Below are positions 1 through 12,616 of a DNA stretch of 64,000 nt, in pieces. Source of the DNA: Baylisascaris procyonis (lineage: Eukaryota > Nematoda > Chromadorea > Rhabditida > Ascarididae); NCBI GenBank assembly GCA_037389465.1, contig JAZARR010000149.1:186001-250000 (forward strand). Direction: 5' to 3'. Within the stretch, counting starts at the first letter, position 1; each line of letters opens with the position of its first letter. The notes under the pieces are model-generated. The model did not search any database and was not told the origin of the DNA. It saw nothing but the letters and a program-made list of their open reading frames with translations. The translations under genes and the position numbers were made by a program.

Positions 1-389
1 CCTAAGCCTAACCCTAAGCCTAAGCCTAAGCCTAAGCCCTAAGCCTAAGCCTAAGCCTAAGCCTAAGCCTAAGCCCCTAAGCCTGAACCTAAGCCTAAGC
101 CTAAGCCTAAGCCTAAGCCCTAAGCCTAAGCCTTGGTGGTATTCCAGGCGCTAACCTAAGCTCGAGCTTAAGCCTAAGGCTAAGCCTAAGCGTAAGCCTA
201 ATCCTAAGCGTTAGCCCGAGCACTAAGCCTGAGCCTAAGCCCGTGCTCCTAAGCGTAAGCCTGAACTTGAGCTTAAACCTTGGTGTTACCCCAAGCGCTG
301 AGCCTAAGCCTAAGCGTTCGCCCGAGCTATAAGCCTAAGACAAAGCCTCAGCCTAAGCGTAAGCCTAAGCCTAATCCTAAGCGTAAGCC

Positions 390-3300
390 TAAGCCTAAGC
401 CTAAGCCCTAAGCCTAATCCTAAGCCTAAGCCTAAGCCCTATTCCTAACCCTAAGGTTGAGCCTAAGCCTAAGCGTAAACCTGAGCGTAAGCCTAAGCGT
501 AAGCGTAACCGTAAGCCTAATCCTAAGCTTAAGCATAAGAGTTAGCACAAGGACCAAGCTTAGACTAAGCCTTAGCCTAAGCCTAAGCGTAAGCCTAAGC
601 CTAACCTATTCCTAAGCCCAAGCCTCAGCCTAACTCATTCCTAAGCCTTAGCCCAAGCCCAAACCTGAGCCTAAGCCTAATCTTTAGTCTATGTCTAAGC
701 TTAAGCCTATTGCTAAGCCTAAGCCTAAGCCTAAACCTTGGTGGTATTCCAGGCGCTAACCTAAGCTCGAGCTTAAGCCTAAGGCTAAGCCTAAGCGTAA
801 GCCTAATCCTAAGCGTTAGCCCGAGCACTAAGCGTGAGCCTAAGCCCGTGCTCCTAAGCGTAAGCCTGAGCTTGAGCTTAAACCTTGGTGTTACCCCAAG
901 CGCTGAGCCTAAGCCTAAGCGTTCGCCCGAGCTATAAGCCTAAGACAAAGCCTCAGCCTAAGCGTAAGCCTAAGCCTAAGCCTAAGCCTAAGCATAAGCC
1001 TAAGCCCAAAGCCTAAGCCTAAGCCTAAGCCTAAGCCTAAGCCTAAGCCTAGGCCTAAGCCAAGCCCAAGCCTAAGCCTAAGCCTAAGCCTAAGCCTAAG
1101 CCTAGGCCTAAGCGCCTAAGCCCAAGCCTAAGCCTAAGCCTAACCCTAACCCTAAGCGTAAGCCTAAGCCTAAGCCTAAGCCTAAGCCTAGGCCTCATCC
1201 CAACCCTAAGCCTAAACCTAAGCCTAAGCCCAAGTTTGAGCGTAAGCCTAAGCCTAAGTCTAAGCCGAAGCCTAAGCCTAACCCTGAGATTAAGCCTAAG
1301 CCTAAGCCTAAGCCTAAGCCTGTTGGTAAGCCTAAGCCTAAGCCTAAGCCTTGGTGGTATTCCAGGCGCTAACCTAAGCTCGAGCTTAAACCTAAGGCTA
1401 AGCCTAAGCGTAAGCCTAATCCTAAGCGTTAGCCCGAGCACTAAGCCTGAGCCTAAGCCCGTGCTCCTAAGCGTAAGCCTGAGCTTGAGCTTAAACCTTG
1501 GTGTTACCCCAAGCGCTGAGCCTAAGCCTAAGCGTTCGCCCGAGCTATAAGCCTAAGACAAAGCCTCAGCCTAAGCGTAAGCCTAAGCCTAATCCTAAGC
1601 GTAAGCCTAAGCCTAAGCCTAAGCCTAAGCCTAAGCCTAAGGCTAAGCCTAAGCCTAAGCCTAAGCATAAGCCTAACCCTAAGCCTATGCCTAAGCCTAA
1701 GCCTAAGCCTAAGCCTAGGCCTCATCCCAACCCTAAGCCTAAACCTAAGCCTAAGCCCAAGTTTGAGCCTAAGCCTAAGCCTAAGTCTAAGCCGAAGCCT
1801 AAGCCTAACCCTGAGATTAAGCCTAAACCTAAGCCTAAGCCTAAGCCTAAGCCTAGGCCTAAGCCTAAGCCTAAGCCTAAGCCTAAGCCTAAGCCTATGG
1901 CTAAGCCTAAGCCTAAGCCTAAGCCTAAGCCTAAGCCTAAGCCTGTTGCTAAGCCTAAGCCTAAGCCTAAGCCTTGGTGGTATTCCAGCCGCTAACCTAA
2001 GCTCGAGCTTAAGCCTAAGGCTAAGCCTAAGCGTAAGCCTAATCCTAAGCGTTAGCCCGAGCACTAAGCCTGAGCCTAAGCCCGTGCTCCTAAGCGTAAG
2101 CCCGAGCTTGAGCTTAAACCTTGGTGTTACCCCAAGCGCTGAGCCTAAGCCTAAGCGTTCGCCCGAGCTATAAGCCTAAGACAAAGCCTCAGCCTAAGCG
2201 TAAGCCTAAGCCTAATCCTAAGCGTAAGCCTAAGCCTAAGCCTAAGCCTGAGCCTAAGCCTAAGCCTAAGGCTAAGCCTAAGCCTAAGCCTAAGCCTAAG
2301 CCTAAGCATAAGCATAAGCATAAGCATAAGCATAAGCCTAAGCCTAAGCCTAAGCCTAAGCCTAAGCCTACGCCCTAAGCCTACGCCCCCAAGCCTAAGC
2401 CTAAGCCTAAGCCTAAGCCTAAGCCTAAGCCTAAGGCTAAGCCTAAGCCTAAGCCTAAGCCTAAGCCTAAGCCTACGCCCTTAAGCCTAAGCCTAAGCCT
2501 TATTCTAAGCCTAAACCTAAGCCTAAACCTAAGCCTAAGCATTAAGCCCAAGCCCAAGTTTAAGCCTAAGCCTAAGCCTAAGGCTAAGCCTAAGCCCTAA
2601 GCCCTAAACCTAAGCCGAAGCCTAAATCTAAGCCTAAGCCTAAGCCTAAGTCTAAGCCGAAGCCGAAGCCTAACCCTGAGATTAAGCCTAAAACTGAGCC
2701 TAAGCCCAACCCTAAGCCTAAGGCTAAGCCTAACCCCTAAGCCCTAAACCTAAGCCGAAGCCTAAATCTAAGCCTAACCCTAAGCATAAGCCTAAGCCTT
2801 AGCTCAAGCCTAGGCCTAAGCCTAAGCCTAAGCCTAAGACTAAGCCTTAGCCCAAGCCTAAGCGTAAGCCTATGCTTATGCCTAAGACAACCTAAACCTA
2901 GGCCCAAGCCTAGGCCTAATCCCGAGCCTAAACCTAAGCCTAAACCTAAGCCTAAGCCTAAGCCCCTAAGCCTGAGCCTAAGCCTAAGCCTAAGCCTAAG
3001 CCTAAGCCTAAGCCTAAGCCTAAGCCCTAAGCCTAAGCCTAAGCCTTAGCCTAAGCCTAAGCCTAAGCCTAAGCCTAAGCCTAAGACTAAGCCTTAGCCC
3101 AAGCCTAACTCTGACATTAAGGCCAAGCCTAAATCTAAGCCTAAACCTAGGCCTAAGCCTAAGCTTGAACCTAAGCCTAAGCCTAAACCTAAGCCTAAGC
3201 ACTAAGCCTAAGCCTAAGCCTAAGCCCTAAGCCTAATCCTAAGCCTAAGCCTAAGCCCTATTCCTAACCCTAAGGTTGAGCCTAAGCCTAAGCGTAAACC

Positions 3301-6027
3301 TGAGCGTAAGCCTAAGCGTAAGCGTAACCGTAAGCCTAATCCTAAGCTTAAGCATAAGAGTTAGCACAAGGACCAAGCTTAGACTAAGCCTTAGCCTAAG
3401 CCTAAGCGTAAGCCTAAGCCTAACCTATTCCTAAGCCCAAGCCTCAGCCTAACTCATTCCTAAGCCTTAGCCCAAGCCCAAACCTGAGCCTAAGCCTAAT
3501 CTTTAGTCTATGTCTAAGCTTAAGCCTATTGCTAAGCCTAAGCCTAAGCCTAAACCTTGGTGGTATTCCAGGCGCTAACCTAAGCTCGAGCTTAAGCCTA
3601 AGGCTAAGCCTAAGCGTAAGCCTAATCCTAAGCGTTAGCCCGAGCACTAAGCGTGAGCCTAAGCCCGTGCTCCTAAGCGTAAGCCTGAGCTTGAGCTTAA
3701 ACCTTGGTGTTACCCCAAGCGCTGAGCCTAAGCCTAAGCGTTCGCCCGAGCTATAAGCCTAAGACAAAGCCTCAGCCTAAGCGTAAGCCTAAGCCTAAGC
3801 CTAAGCCTAAGCATAAGCCTAAGCCCAAAGCCTAAGCCTAAGCCTAAGCCTAAGCCTAAGCCTAAGCCTAGGCCTAAGCCAAGCCCAAGCCTAAGCCTAA
3901 GCCTAAGCCTAAGCCTAAGCCTAGGCCTAAGCGCCTAAGCCCAAGCCTAAGCCTAAGCCTAACCCTAACCCTAAGCGTAAGCCTAAGCCTAAGCCTAAGC
4001 CTAAGCCTAGGCCTCATCCCAACCCTAAGCCTAAACCTAAGCCTAAGCCCAAGTTTGAGCGTAAGCCTAAGCCTAAGTCTAAGCCGAAGCCTAAGCCTAA
4101 CCCTGAGATTAAGCCTAAGCCTAAGCCTAAGCCTAAGCCTGTTGGTAAGCCTAAGCCTAAGCCTAAGCCTTGGTGGTATTCCAGGCGCTAACCTAAGCTC
4201 GAGCTTAAACCTAAGGCTAAGCCTAAGCGTAAGCCTAATCCTAAGCGTTAGCCCGAGCACTAAGCCTGAGCCTAAGCCCGTGCTCCTAAGCGTAAGCCTG
4301 AGCTTGAGCTTAAACCTTGGTGTTACCCCAAGCGCTGAGCCTAAGCCTAAGCGTTCGCCCGAGCTATAAGCCTAAGACAAAGCCTCAGCCTAAGCGTAAG
4401 CCTAAGCCTAATCCTAAGCGTAAGCCTAAGCCTAAGCCTAAGCCTAAGCCTAAGCCTAAGGCTAAGCCTAAGCCTAAGCCTAAGCATAAGCCTAACCCTA
4501 AGCCTATGCCTAAGCCTAAGCCTAAGCCTAAGCCTAGGCCTCATCCCAACCCTAAGCCTAAACCTAAGCCTAAGCCCAAGTTTGAGCCTAAGCCTAAGCC
4601 TAAGTCTAAGCCGAAGCCTAAGCCTAACCCTGAGATTAAGCCTAAACCTAAGCCTAAGCCTAAGCCTAAGCCTAGGCCTAAGCCTAAGCCTAAGCCTAAG
4701 CCTAAGCCTAAGCCTAATTCTAAGCCTAAGCCTAAGCCTAAGCCTAAGCCTAAGCCTAAGCCTGTTGCTAAGCCTAAGCCTAAGCCTAAGCCTTGGTGGT
4801 ATTCCAGCCGCTAACCTAAGCTCGAGCTTAAGCCTAAGGCTAAGCCTAAGCGTAAGCCTAATCCTAAGCGTTAGCCCGAGCACTAAGCCTGAGCCTAAGC
4901 CCGTGCTCCTAAGCGTAAGCCCGAGCTTGAGCTTAAACCTTGGTGTTACCCCAAGCGCTGAGCCTAAGCCTAAGCGTTCGCCCGAGCTATAAGCCTAAGA
5001 CAAAGCCTCAGCCTAAGCGTAAGCCTAAGCCTAATCCTAAGCGTAAGCCTAAGCCTAAGCCTAAGCCTGAGCCTAAGCCTAAGCCTAAGGCTAAGCCTAA
5101 GCCTAAGCCTAAGCCTAAGCCTAAGCATAAGCATAAGCATAAGCATAAGCATAAGCCTAAGCCTAAGCCTAAGCCTAAGCCTAAGCCTACGCCCTAAGCC
5201 TACGCCCCCAAGCCTAAGCCTAAGCCTAAGCCTAAGCCTAAGCCTAAGCCTAAGCCTAAGGCTAAGCCTAAGCCTAAGCCTAAGCCTAAGCCTAAGCCTA
5301 CGCCCTTAAGCCTAAGCCTAAGCCTAATTCTAAGCCTAAACCTAAGCCTAAACCTAAGCCTAAGCATTAAGCCCAAGCCCAAGTTTAAGCCTAAGCCTAA
5401 GCCTAAGGCTAAGCCTAAGCCCTAAGCCCTAAACCTAAGCCGAAGCCTAAATCTAAGCCTAAGCCTAAGCCTAAGTCTAAGCCGAAGCCGAAGCCTAACC
5501 CTGAGATTAAGCCTAAAACTGAGCCTAAGCCCAACCCTAAGCCTAAGGCTAAGCCTAACCCCTAAGCCCTAAACCTAAGCCGAAGCCTAAATCTAAGCCT
5601 AACCCTAAGCATAAGCCTAAGCCTTAGCTCAAGCCTAGGCCTAAGCCTAAGCCTAAGCCTAAGACTAAGCCTTAGCCCAAGCCTAAGCGTAAGCCTATGC
5701 TTATGCCTAAGACAACCTAAACCTAGGCCCAAGCCTAGGCCTAATCCCGAGCCTAAACCTAAGCCTAAACCTAAGCCTAAGCCTAAGCCCCTAAGCCTGA
5801 GCCTAAGCCTAAGCCTAAGCCTAAGCCTAAGCCTAAGCCTAAGCCCTAAGCCTAAGCCTAAGCCTTAGCCTAAGCCTAAGCCTAAGCCTAAGCCTAAGCC
5901 TAAGACTAAGCCTTAGCCCAAGCCTAACTCTGACATTAAGGCCAAGCCTAAATCTAAGCCTAAACCTAGGCCTAAGCCTAAGCTTGAACCTAAGCCTAAG
6001 CCTAAACCTAAGCCTAAGCACTAAGCC
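390..6027. repeat. 2,819-bp segmental tandem duplication within the telomeric array
   Basis: Two adjacent copies, about 390-3208 and 3209-6027, match landmark for landmark at an offset of 2,819 bp. Examples are the start of the ATTCCTAACCCTAAGG string at 441 and 3260, the cassettes starting at 738/3557, 1351/4170 and 1974/4793, and the shared segment starting near 3020/5839. Differences seen are few: CCTATGGCT at ~1896 versus CCTAATTCT at ~4715, and a one-hexamer gain near 5.2-5.3 kb that is lost again before 5.8 kb. The right boundary lies where copy 1 continues CACTAAGCCTAAG and copy 2 continues CACTAAGCCTGAG. The near identity implies a recent unequal exchange, or an assembly duplication. 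Confidence 0.9.
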
Positions 6028-9000
6028 TGAGCCTAAGCCTAAGCCCAAGTTTAAGCCTAAGCCTAAGCCTGAGGCTAAGCCTAAGCCCTAAGCCCTAAAC
6101 CTAAGCCGAAGCCTAAATCTAAGCCTAAGCCTAAGTCTAAGCCTAAGCTTAAGCCTAAGCCTAAGCCTAAGCCTAAGCCTAAGCCTAAGCCTAAGCCTAA
6201 TCCTAAGGATAAGCATAAGCATAAGCCTAAGCCTAAGCCTAAGCCTAAGCCTGAGCCCTAAGCCTAAGCCTAAGCCTAAGCCTAAGCCCTAAGCCTAAGC
6301 CTAAGCCCAAGCCCAAGACTAAGCCTAAGCCTAACCCTAAGCCTAAGCTTAAGCCCCTAAGCCTAAGCCTAAGCCTAACCCTAACCCTAAGCGTAAGCCT
6401 AAGGCTAAGCCTAAGCCTAAGCCTAGGCCTCATCCCAAGCCTAAGCCTAAACCTAAGCCTAAGCACTGAGCCTAAGCGCAAGTTTGAGCCTAAGCCTAAG
6501 CCTAAGTCTAAGCCGAAGCCTAAGCCTAACCCTGAGATTAAGCCTAAAACTGAGCCTAAGCCCAAGCCTAAGCCTAAGGCTAAGCATAACCCCTAAGCCC
6601 TAAATCTAAGCCTAACCCTAAGCATAAGCCTAAGCCTTAGCTCAAGCCTAGGCCTAAGCCTAAGCCTAAGCCTAAGACTAAGCCTTAGCCCAAGCCTAAG
6701 CGTAAGCCTAAGCCTAATCCTAAGCGTAAGCCTAAGCCTAAGCCTAAGCCTAAGCCTAAGCCTAAGCCTAAGGCTAAGCCTAAGCCTAAGCCTAAGCCTA
6801 CGCCCTAAGCCTACGCCCCCAAGCCTAAGCCTAAGCCTAAGCCTAAGCCTAAGCCTAAGCCTAAGCCTAAGCCTACGCCCTTAAGCCTAAGCCTAAGCCT
6901 AACTCTAAGCCTAAACCTAAGCCTAAACCTAAGCCTAAGCCTAAATCTAAGCCTAAGCCTAAGCCTAAGGCTAAGCCTAAGCCCTAAGCCCTAAACCTAA
7001 GCCGAAGCCTAAATCTAAGCCTAAGCCTAAGCCTAAGTCTAAGCCGAAGCCTAAGCCTAACCCTGAGATTAAGCCTAAAACTGAGCCTAAGCCCAACCCT
7101 AAGCCTAAGGCTAAGCCTAACCCCTAAGCCCTAAACCTAAGCCGAAGCCTAAATCTAAGCCTAACCCTAAGCATATGCCTAAGCCTTAGCTCAAGCCTAG
7201 GCCTAAGCCTAAGCCTAAGCCTAAGACTAAGCCTTAGCCCAAGCCTAAGCGTAAGCCTAAGCTTATGCCTAAGACAACCTAAACCTAGGCCCAAGCCTAG
7301 GCCTAATCCCGAGCCTAAACCTAAGCCTAAACCTAAGCCTAAGCCTAAGCCCCTAAGCCTGAGCCTAAGCCTAAGCCTAAGCCTAAGCTTAAGCCTAAGC
7401 CTAAGCCTAAGCCTAAGCCCTAAGCCTAAGCCTAAGCCTAAGCCTTAGCCTAAGCCTAAGCCTAAGCCTAAGCCTAAGCCTAAGCCTAAGCCTGAGCCTA
7501 AGCCTAAGGCTAAGCCTAAGCCTAAGCCTAAGCATAAGCATAAGCATAAGCCTAAGCCTAAGCCTAAGCCTAAGCCTAAGACTAAGCCTTAGCCCAAGCC
7601 TAACTCTGACATTAAGGCCAAGCCTAAATCTAAGCCTAAACCTAGGCCTAAGCCTAAGCTTGAACCTAAGCCTAAGCCTAAACCTAAGCCTAAGCACTAA
7701 GCCTGAGCCTAAGCCTAAGCCCAAGTTTAAGCCTAAGCCTAAGCCTGAGGCTAAGCCTAAGCCCTAAGCCCTAAACCTAAGCCGAAGCCTAAATCTAAGC
7801 CTAAGCCTAAGTCTAAGCCTAAGCTTAAGCCTAAGCCTAAGCCTAAGCCTAAGCCTAAGCTAAGGCCCAAGCCTAGGCCTAATCCCGAGCCTAAGCCTAA
7901 GCTCGTAACCTAAGCCTAAGCCTAAGCTTTAGTCTATGTCTAAGCTTAAGTCTAAGCCTAAGCCTTAGCCCAAGCCTAACCCTGACATTAAGCCCAAGCC
8001 TAAATCTAAGCCTGAACCTAGGCCTAAGCCTAAGCTTAAGCCTAGGCCTAGGGCTAAACCTAAGCCTAAGCACTAAGCCCAAGTTTAAGCCTAAGCCTAA
8101 GCCTAATTCTAAGCCTAAACCTAAGCCTAAACCTAAGCCTAAGCATTAAGCCCAAGCCCAAGTTTAAGCCTAAGCCTAAGCCTAAGGCTAAGCCTAAGCC
8201 CTACGCCCTAAACCTAAGCCGAAGCCTAAATCTAAGCCTAAGCCTAAGCCTAAGCCTAAGCCTAAGCCTAAGCCTAAGCCTAAGGCTAAGCCTAAGCCTA
8301 AGCCTAAGCCTAAGCCTAAGCCTAAGCATAAGCATAAGCATAAGCATAAGCCTAAGCCTAAGCCTAAGCCTAAGCCTACGCCCTAAGCCTGCGCCCCTAA
8401 GCCTAAGCCTAAGCCTAAGCCTAAGCCTAAGCCCAAGCCCTAAGCCTAAGCCTAAGCCTAAGCCTAAGCCCTAAGCCTAAGCCTAAGCCTAAGCCCAAAC
8501 CTAAACCTAAACCTGAGCCTAAGCCTAAGCCTGAGCCTAAGTCTAAGCCTAAGCCTAACCCTAAGCCTAAGCCTAAGCCTAAGCCTAAGCCCTAAGCCTA
8601 AGCCTAAGCCTAAGCCTAAGCCTAAGCCCCTAAGCCTGAACCTAAGCCTAAGCCTAAGCCTAAGCCTAAGCCTAAGCCTAAGCCCTAAGCCTAAGCCTTG
8701 GTGGTATTCCAGGCGCTAACCTAAGCTCGAGCTTAAGCCTAAGGCTAAGCCTAAGCGTAAGCCTAATCCTAAGCGTTAGCCCGAGCACTAAGCCTGAGCC
8801 TAAGCCCGTGCTCCTAAGCGTAAGCCTGAACTTGAGCTTAAACCTTGGTGTTACCCCAAGCGCTGAGCCTAAGCCTAAGCGTTCGCCCGAGCTATAGGCC
8901 TAAGACAAAGCCTCAGCCTAAGCGTAAGCCTAAGCCTAATCCTAAGCGTAAGCCTAAGCCTAATCCTCAGCCCTAAGCCTAATCCTAAGCTTAAGCCTAA

Positions 9001-12000
9001 GCCCTATTCCTAACCCTAAGGTTGAGCCTAAGCCTAAGCGTGAACCTGAGCGTAAGCCTAAGCGTAAGCGTAACCGTAAGCCTAATCCTAAGCTTAAGCG
9101 TAAGAGTTAGCACAAGGACCAAGCTTAGACTAAGCCTTAGCCTAAGCCTAAGCGTAAGCCTAAGCCTAACCTATTCCTAAGCCCAAGCCTCAGCCTAACT
9201 TATTCCTAAGCCTTAGCCCAAGCCCAAACCTGAGCCTAAGCCTAATCTTTAGTCTATGTCTAAGCTTAAGCCTATTGCTAAGCCTAAGCCTAAGCCTAAA
9301 CCTTGGTGGTATTCCAGGCGCTAACCTAAGCTCGAGCTTAAGCCTAAGGCTAAGCCTAAGCGTAAGCCTAATCCTAAGCGTTAGCCCGAGCACTAAGCGT
9401 GAGCCTAAGCCCGTGCTCCTAAGCGTAAGCCTGAGCTTGAGCTTAAACCTTGGTGTTACCCCAAGCGCTGAGCCTAAGCCTAAGCGTTCGCCCGAGCTAT
9501 AAGCCTAAGACAAAGCCTCAGCCTAAGCGTAAGCCTAAGCCTAAGCCTAAGCCTAAGCCTAAGCCTAAGCCCAAAGCCTAAGCCTAAGCCTAAGCCTAAG
9601 CCTAAGCCTAAGCCTAAGCCAAGCCCAAGCCTAAGCCTAAGCCTAAGCCTAAGCCTAAGCCTAAGCCTAAGCGCCTAAGCCCAAGCCTAAGCCTAAGCCT
9701 AACCCTAACCCTAAGCGTAAGCCTAAGCCTAAGCCTAAGCCTAAGCCTAAGCCTCATCCCAACCCTAAGCCTAAACCTAAGCCTAAGCCCAAGTTTGAGC
9801 CTAAGCCTAAGCCTAAGTCTAAGCCGAAGCCTAAGCCTAACCCTGAGATTAAGCCTAAGGCTAAGCCTAAGCCTAAGCGTAAGCCTCAGCCTGTTGCTAA
9901 GCCTAAGCCTAAGCCTAAGCCTTGGTGGTATTCCAGGCGCTAACCTAAGCTCGAGCTTAAGCCTAAGGCTAAGCCTAAGCGTAAGCCTAATCCTAAGCGT
10001 TAGCCCGAGCACTAAGCCTGAGCCTAAGCCCGTGCTCCTAAGCGTAAGCCTGAGCTTGAGCTTAAACCTTGGTGTTACCCCAAGCGCTGAGCCTAAGCCT
10101 AAGCGTTCGCCCGAGCTATAAGCCTAAGACAAAGCCTCAGCCTAAGCGTAAGCCTAAGCCTAATCCTAAGCGTAAGCCTAAGCCTAAGCCTAAGCCTAAG
10201 CCTAAGCCTAAGCCTAAGCCTAAGGCTAAGCCTAAGCCTAAGCCTAAGCCTAAGGCTAAGCATAAGCATAAGCATAAGCATAAGCCTAAGCCTAAGCCTA
10301 AGCCTAAGCCTACGCCCTAAGCCTACGCCCCTAAGCCTAAGGCTAAGCCTAAGCCTAAGCCCTAAGCCTAAGCCTAAGCCTAAGCCTAAGCCTAAGCCCA
10401 AACCTAAACCTAAACCTGAGCCTAAGCCTAAGCCTAAGCCTAAGTCCAATCCTAAGCCTAACCCTAAGCCTAAGCCTAAGCCCCTAAGCCTGAGCCTAAG
10501 CCTAAGCCTAAGCCTAGGCCTCATCCCAGCCCTAAGCCTAAACCTAAGCCTAAGCCCAAGTTTGAGCCTAAGCCTAAGCCTAAGTCTAAGCCGAAGCCTA
10601 AGCCTAACCCTGAGATTAAGCCTAAACCTAAGCCTAAGCCTAAGCCTAAGCCTAGGCCTAAGCCTAAGCCTAAGCCTAAGCCTAAGCCTAAGCCTAAGCC
10701 TAAGGCTAAGCCTAAGCCTAAGCCTAAGCCTAAGCCTAAGCCTAAGCCTGTTGCTAAGCCTAAGCCTAAGCCTAAGCCTTGGTGGTATTCCAGGCGCTAA
10801 CCTAAGCTCGAGCTTAAGCCTAAGGCTAAGCCTAAGCGTAAGCCTAATCCTAAGCGTTAGCCCGAGCACTAAGCCTGAGCCTAAGCCCGTGCTCCTAAGC
10901 GTAAGCCCGAGCTTGAGCTTAAACCTTGGTGTTACCCCAAGCGCTGAGCCTAAGCCTAAGCGTTCGCCCGAGCTATAAGCCTAAGACAAAGCCTCAGCCT
11001 AAGCGTAAGCCTAAGCCTAAGCCTAATCCTAAGCGTAAGCCTAAGCCTAAGCCTAAGCCTAAGCCTAAGCCTAAGCCTAAGGCTAAGCCTAAGCCTAAGC
11101 CTAAGCCTAAGCCTAAGCCTAAGCATAAGGATAAGCATAAGCCTAAGCCTAAGCCTAAGCCTAAGCCTAAGCCTAATCCTAAGCCTAAGGCTAAGCCTAA
11201 GCTTAAGCCTAAGCCTAAGCCTAACCCTAAGCGTAAGCCTAAGCCTAAGCCTAAGCCTAAGCCTAGGCCTCATCCCAAGCCTAAGCCTAAACCTAAGCCT
11301 AAGCATTAAGCCCAAGCCCAAGCCTAAGCCTAAACCTAAGCCTAAGCACTGAGCCTAAGCCCAAGTTTGAGCCTAAGCCTAAGCCTAAGCCCTAAGCCTC
11401 AGCCTAAGCCTAAGCCCTAAGTCAAAGCCTAAGCCTAAATCTAAGCCTAAACCTAGGCCTAAGCCTAAGCTTAAGCCTAAGCCTAAGGCTAAATCTAAGC
11501 CTAAGCACTAAGCGCAAGCCCAAGTTTAAGCCTAAGCCTAAGCCTAATTCTAAGCCTAAACCTAAGCCTAAACCTAAGCCTAAGCATTAAGCCCAAGCCC
11601 AAGTTTAAGCCTAAACCTAAGCAAAAGGCTAAGCCTAAGCCCTAAGCCCTAAACCTAAGGCTAAGCCTAAGCCTAAGCCTAAGCCTAAGCCTAAGCCTAA
11701 GCCTAAGCCTAAGCTTAAGCCTAAGCCTAAGCCTAAGCCTAAGCCTAAGCCTAATTCTAAGCCTAAACCTAAGCCTAAACCTAAGCCTAAGCATTAAGCC
11801 CAAGCCCAAGTTTAATCCTAAGCCTAGGCCTAAGGCTAAGCCTAAGCCCTAAACCCTAAACCTAAGCCGAAGCCTAAGCCTGGGCCTCATCCCAAGCCTA
11901 AGCCTAAACCTAAGCCTAAGCACTGAGCCTAAGCCCAAGTTTGAGCCTAGGCCCTAAGCCTAAGCCTAAGCCTAAGCCCTAAGCCTAAGCCTAAATCTGA

Positions 12001-12616
12001 GCCTAAACCTAGGCCTAAGCCTAAGCTTAAGCCTAAGCCTAAGACTAAACCTAAGCCTAAGCACTAAGCCCAAGCCCAAGTTTAAGCCTAAGCCTAGGCC
12101 TAATTCTAAGCCTAAACCTAAGCATAAGCATAAGCCTAAGCCCAAGCATTAAGCCCAAGCCCAAGTTTAAGCCTAAACCTAAGCCTAAGCCTAAGCCTAA
12201 GCCTAAGCCTAAGCCCTAAGCCCTAAACCTAAGCCGAAGCCTAAATCTAAGCCTAAGCCTAAGCCTAAGCCTAACCCTAAGCGTAAGCCCAAGCCTAAGC
12301 CTAAGCCCTAAGCCTAATCCTAAGCCTAAGCCTAAGCCCTATTCCTAACCCTAAGGTTGAGCCTAAGCCTAAGCGTAAACCTGAGCGTAAGCCTAAGCGT
12401 AAGCGTAACCGTAAGCCTGATCCTAAGCTTAAGCGTAAGAGTTAGCACAAGGACCAAGCTTAGACTAAGCCTTAGCCTAAGCCTAAGCGTAAGCCTAAGC
12501 CTAACCTATTCCTAAGCCCAAGCCTCAGCCTAACCTATTCCTAAGCCTTAGCCCAAGCCCAAACCTGAGCCTAAGCCTAAGCTTTAGTGTATGTCTAAGC
12601 TTAAGCCTATTGCTAA
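436..12616 (+). repeat. Cassette B: ~280-bp unit preceding some cassette A copies
   Basis: A second conserved block runs from CCTATTCCTAACCCTAAGG, through GAGTTAGCACAAGGACC, to CTTTAGT(C/G)TATGTCTAAGC. Copies are at about 436-716, 3255-3535, 9001-9281 and 12334-12616, each followed within ~25 bp by a full cassette A. A plus B therefore behaves as one composite unit of ~520 bp that has been copied along the array. Single-base differences separate the copies, for example GCATAAGAG versus GCGTAAGAG. Confidence 0.8.
2306..2336 (+). repeat. Homogenised GCATAA variant-hexamer tract
   Basis: Five consecutive GCATAA hexamers sit inside the GCCTAA array. Equivalent runs of three to five units occur near 5125-5155, 7532-7550, 8327-8350 and 10260-10283, and shorter ones at ~6210 and ~12125. 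Runs of one identical variant show local slippage or gene-conversion-like spreading rather than independent point mutation. Confidence 0.75.

Noticed and set aside
625..11321. Dozens of open frames of 60-256 codons rich in Lys-Pro, Leu-Ser or Leu-Arg
   Set aside because: They are translations of hexamer repeats: a 6-bp period in any frame gives two-residue periods on both strands at once. They start and stop at chance variants and show no independent coding signal.
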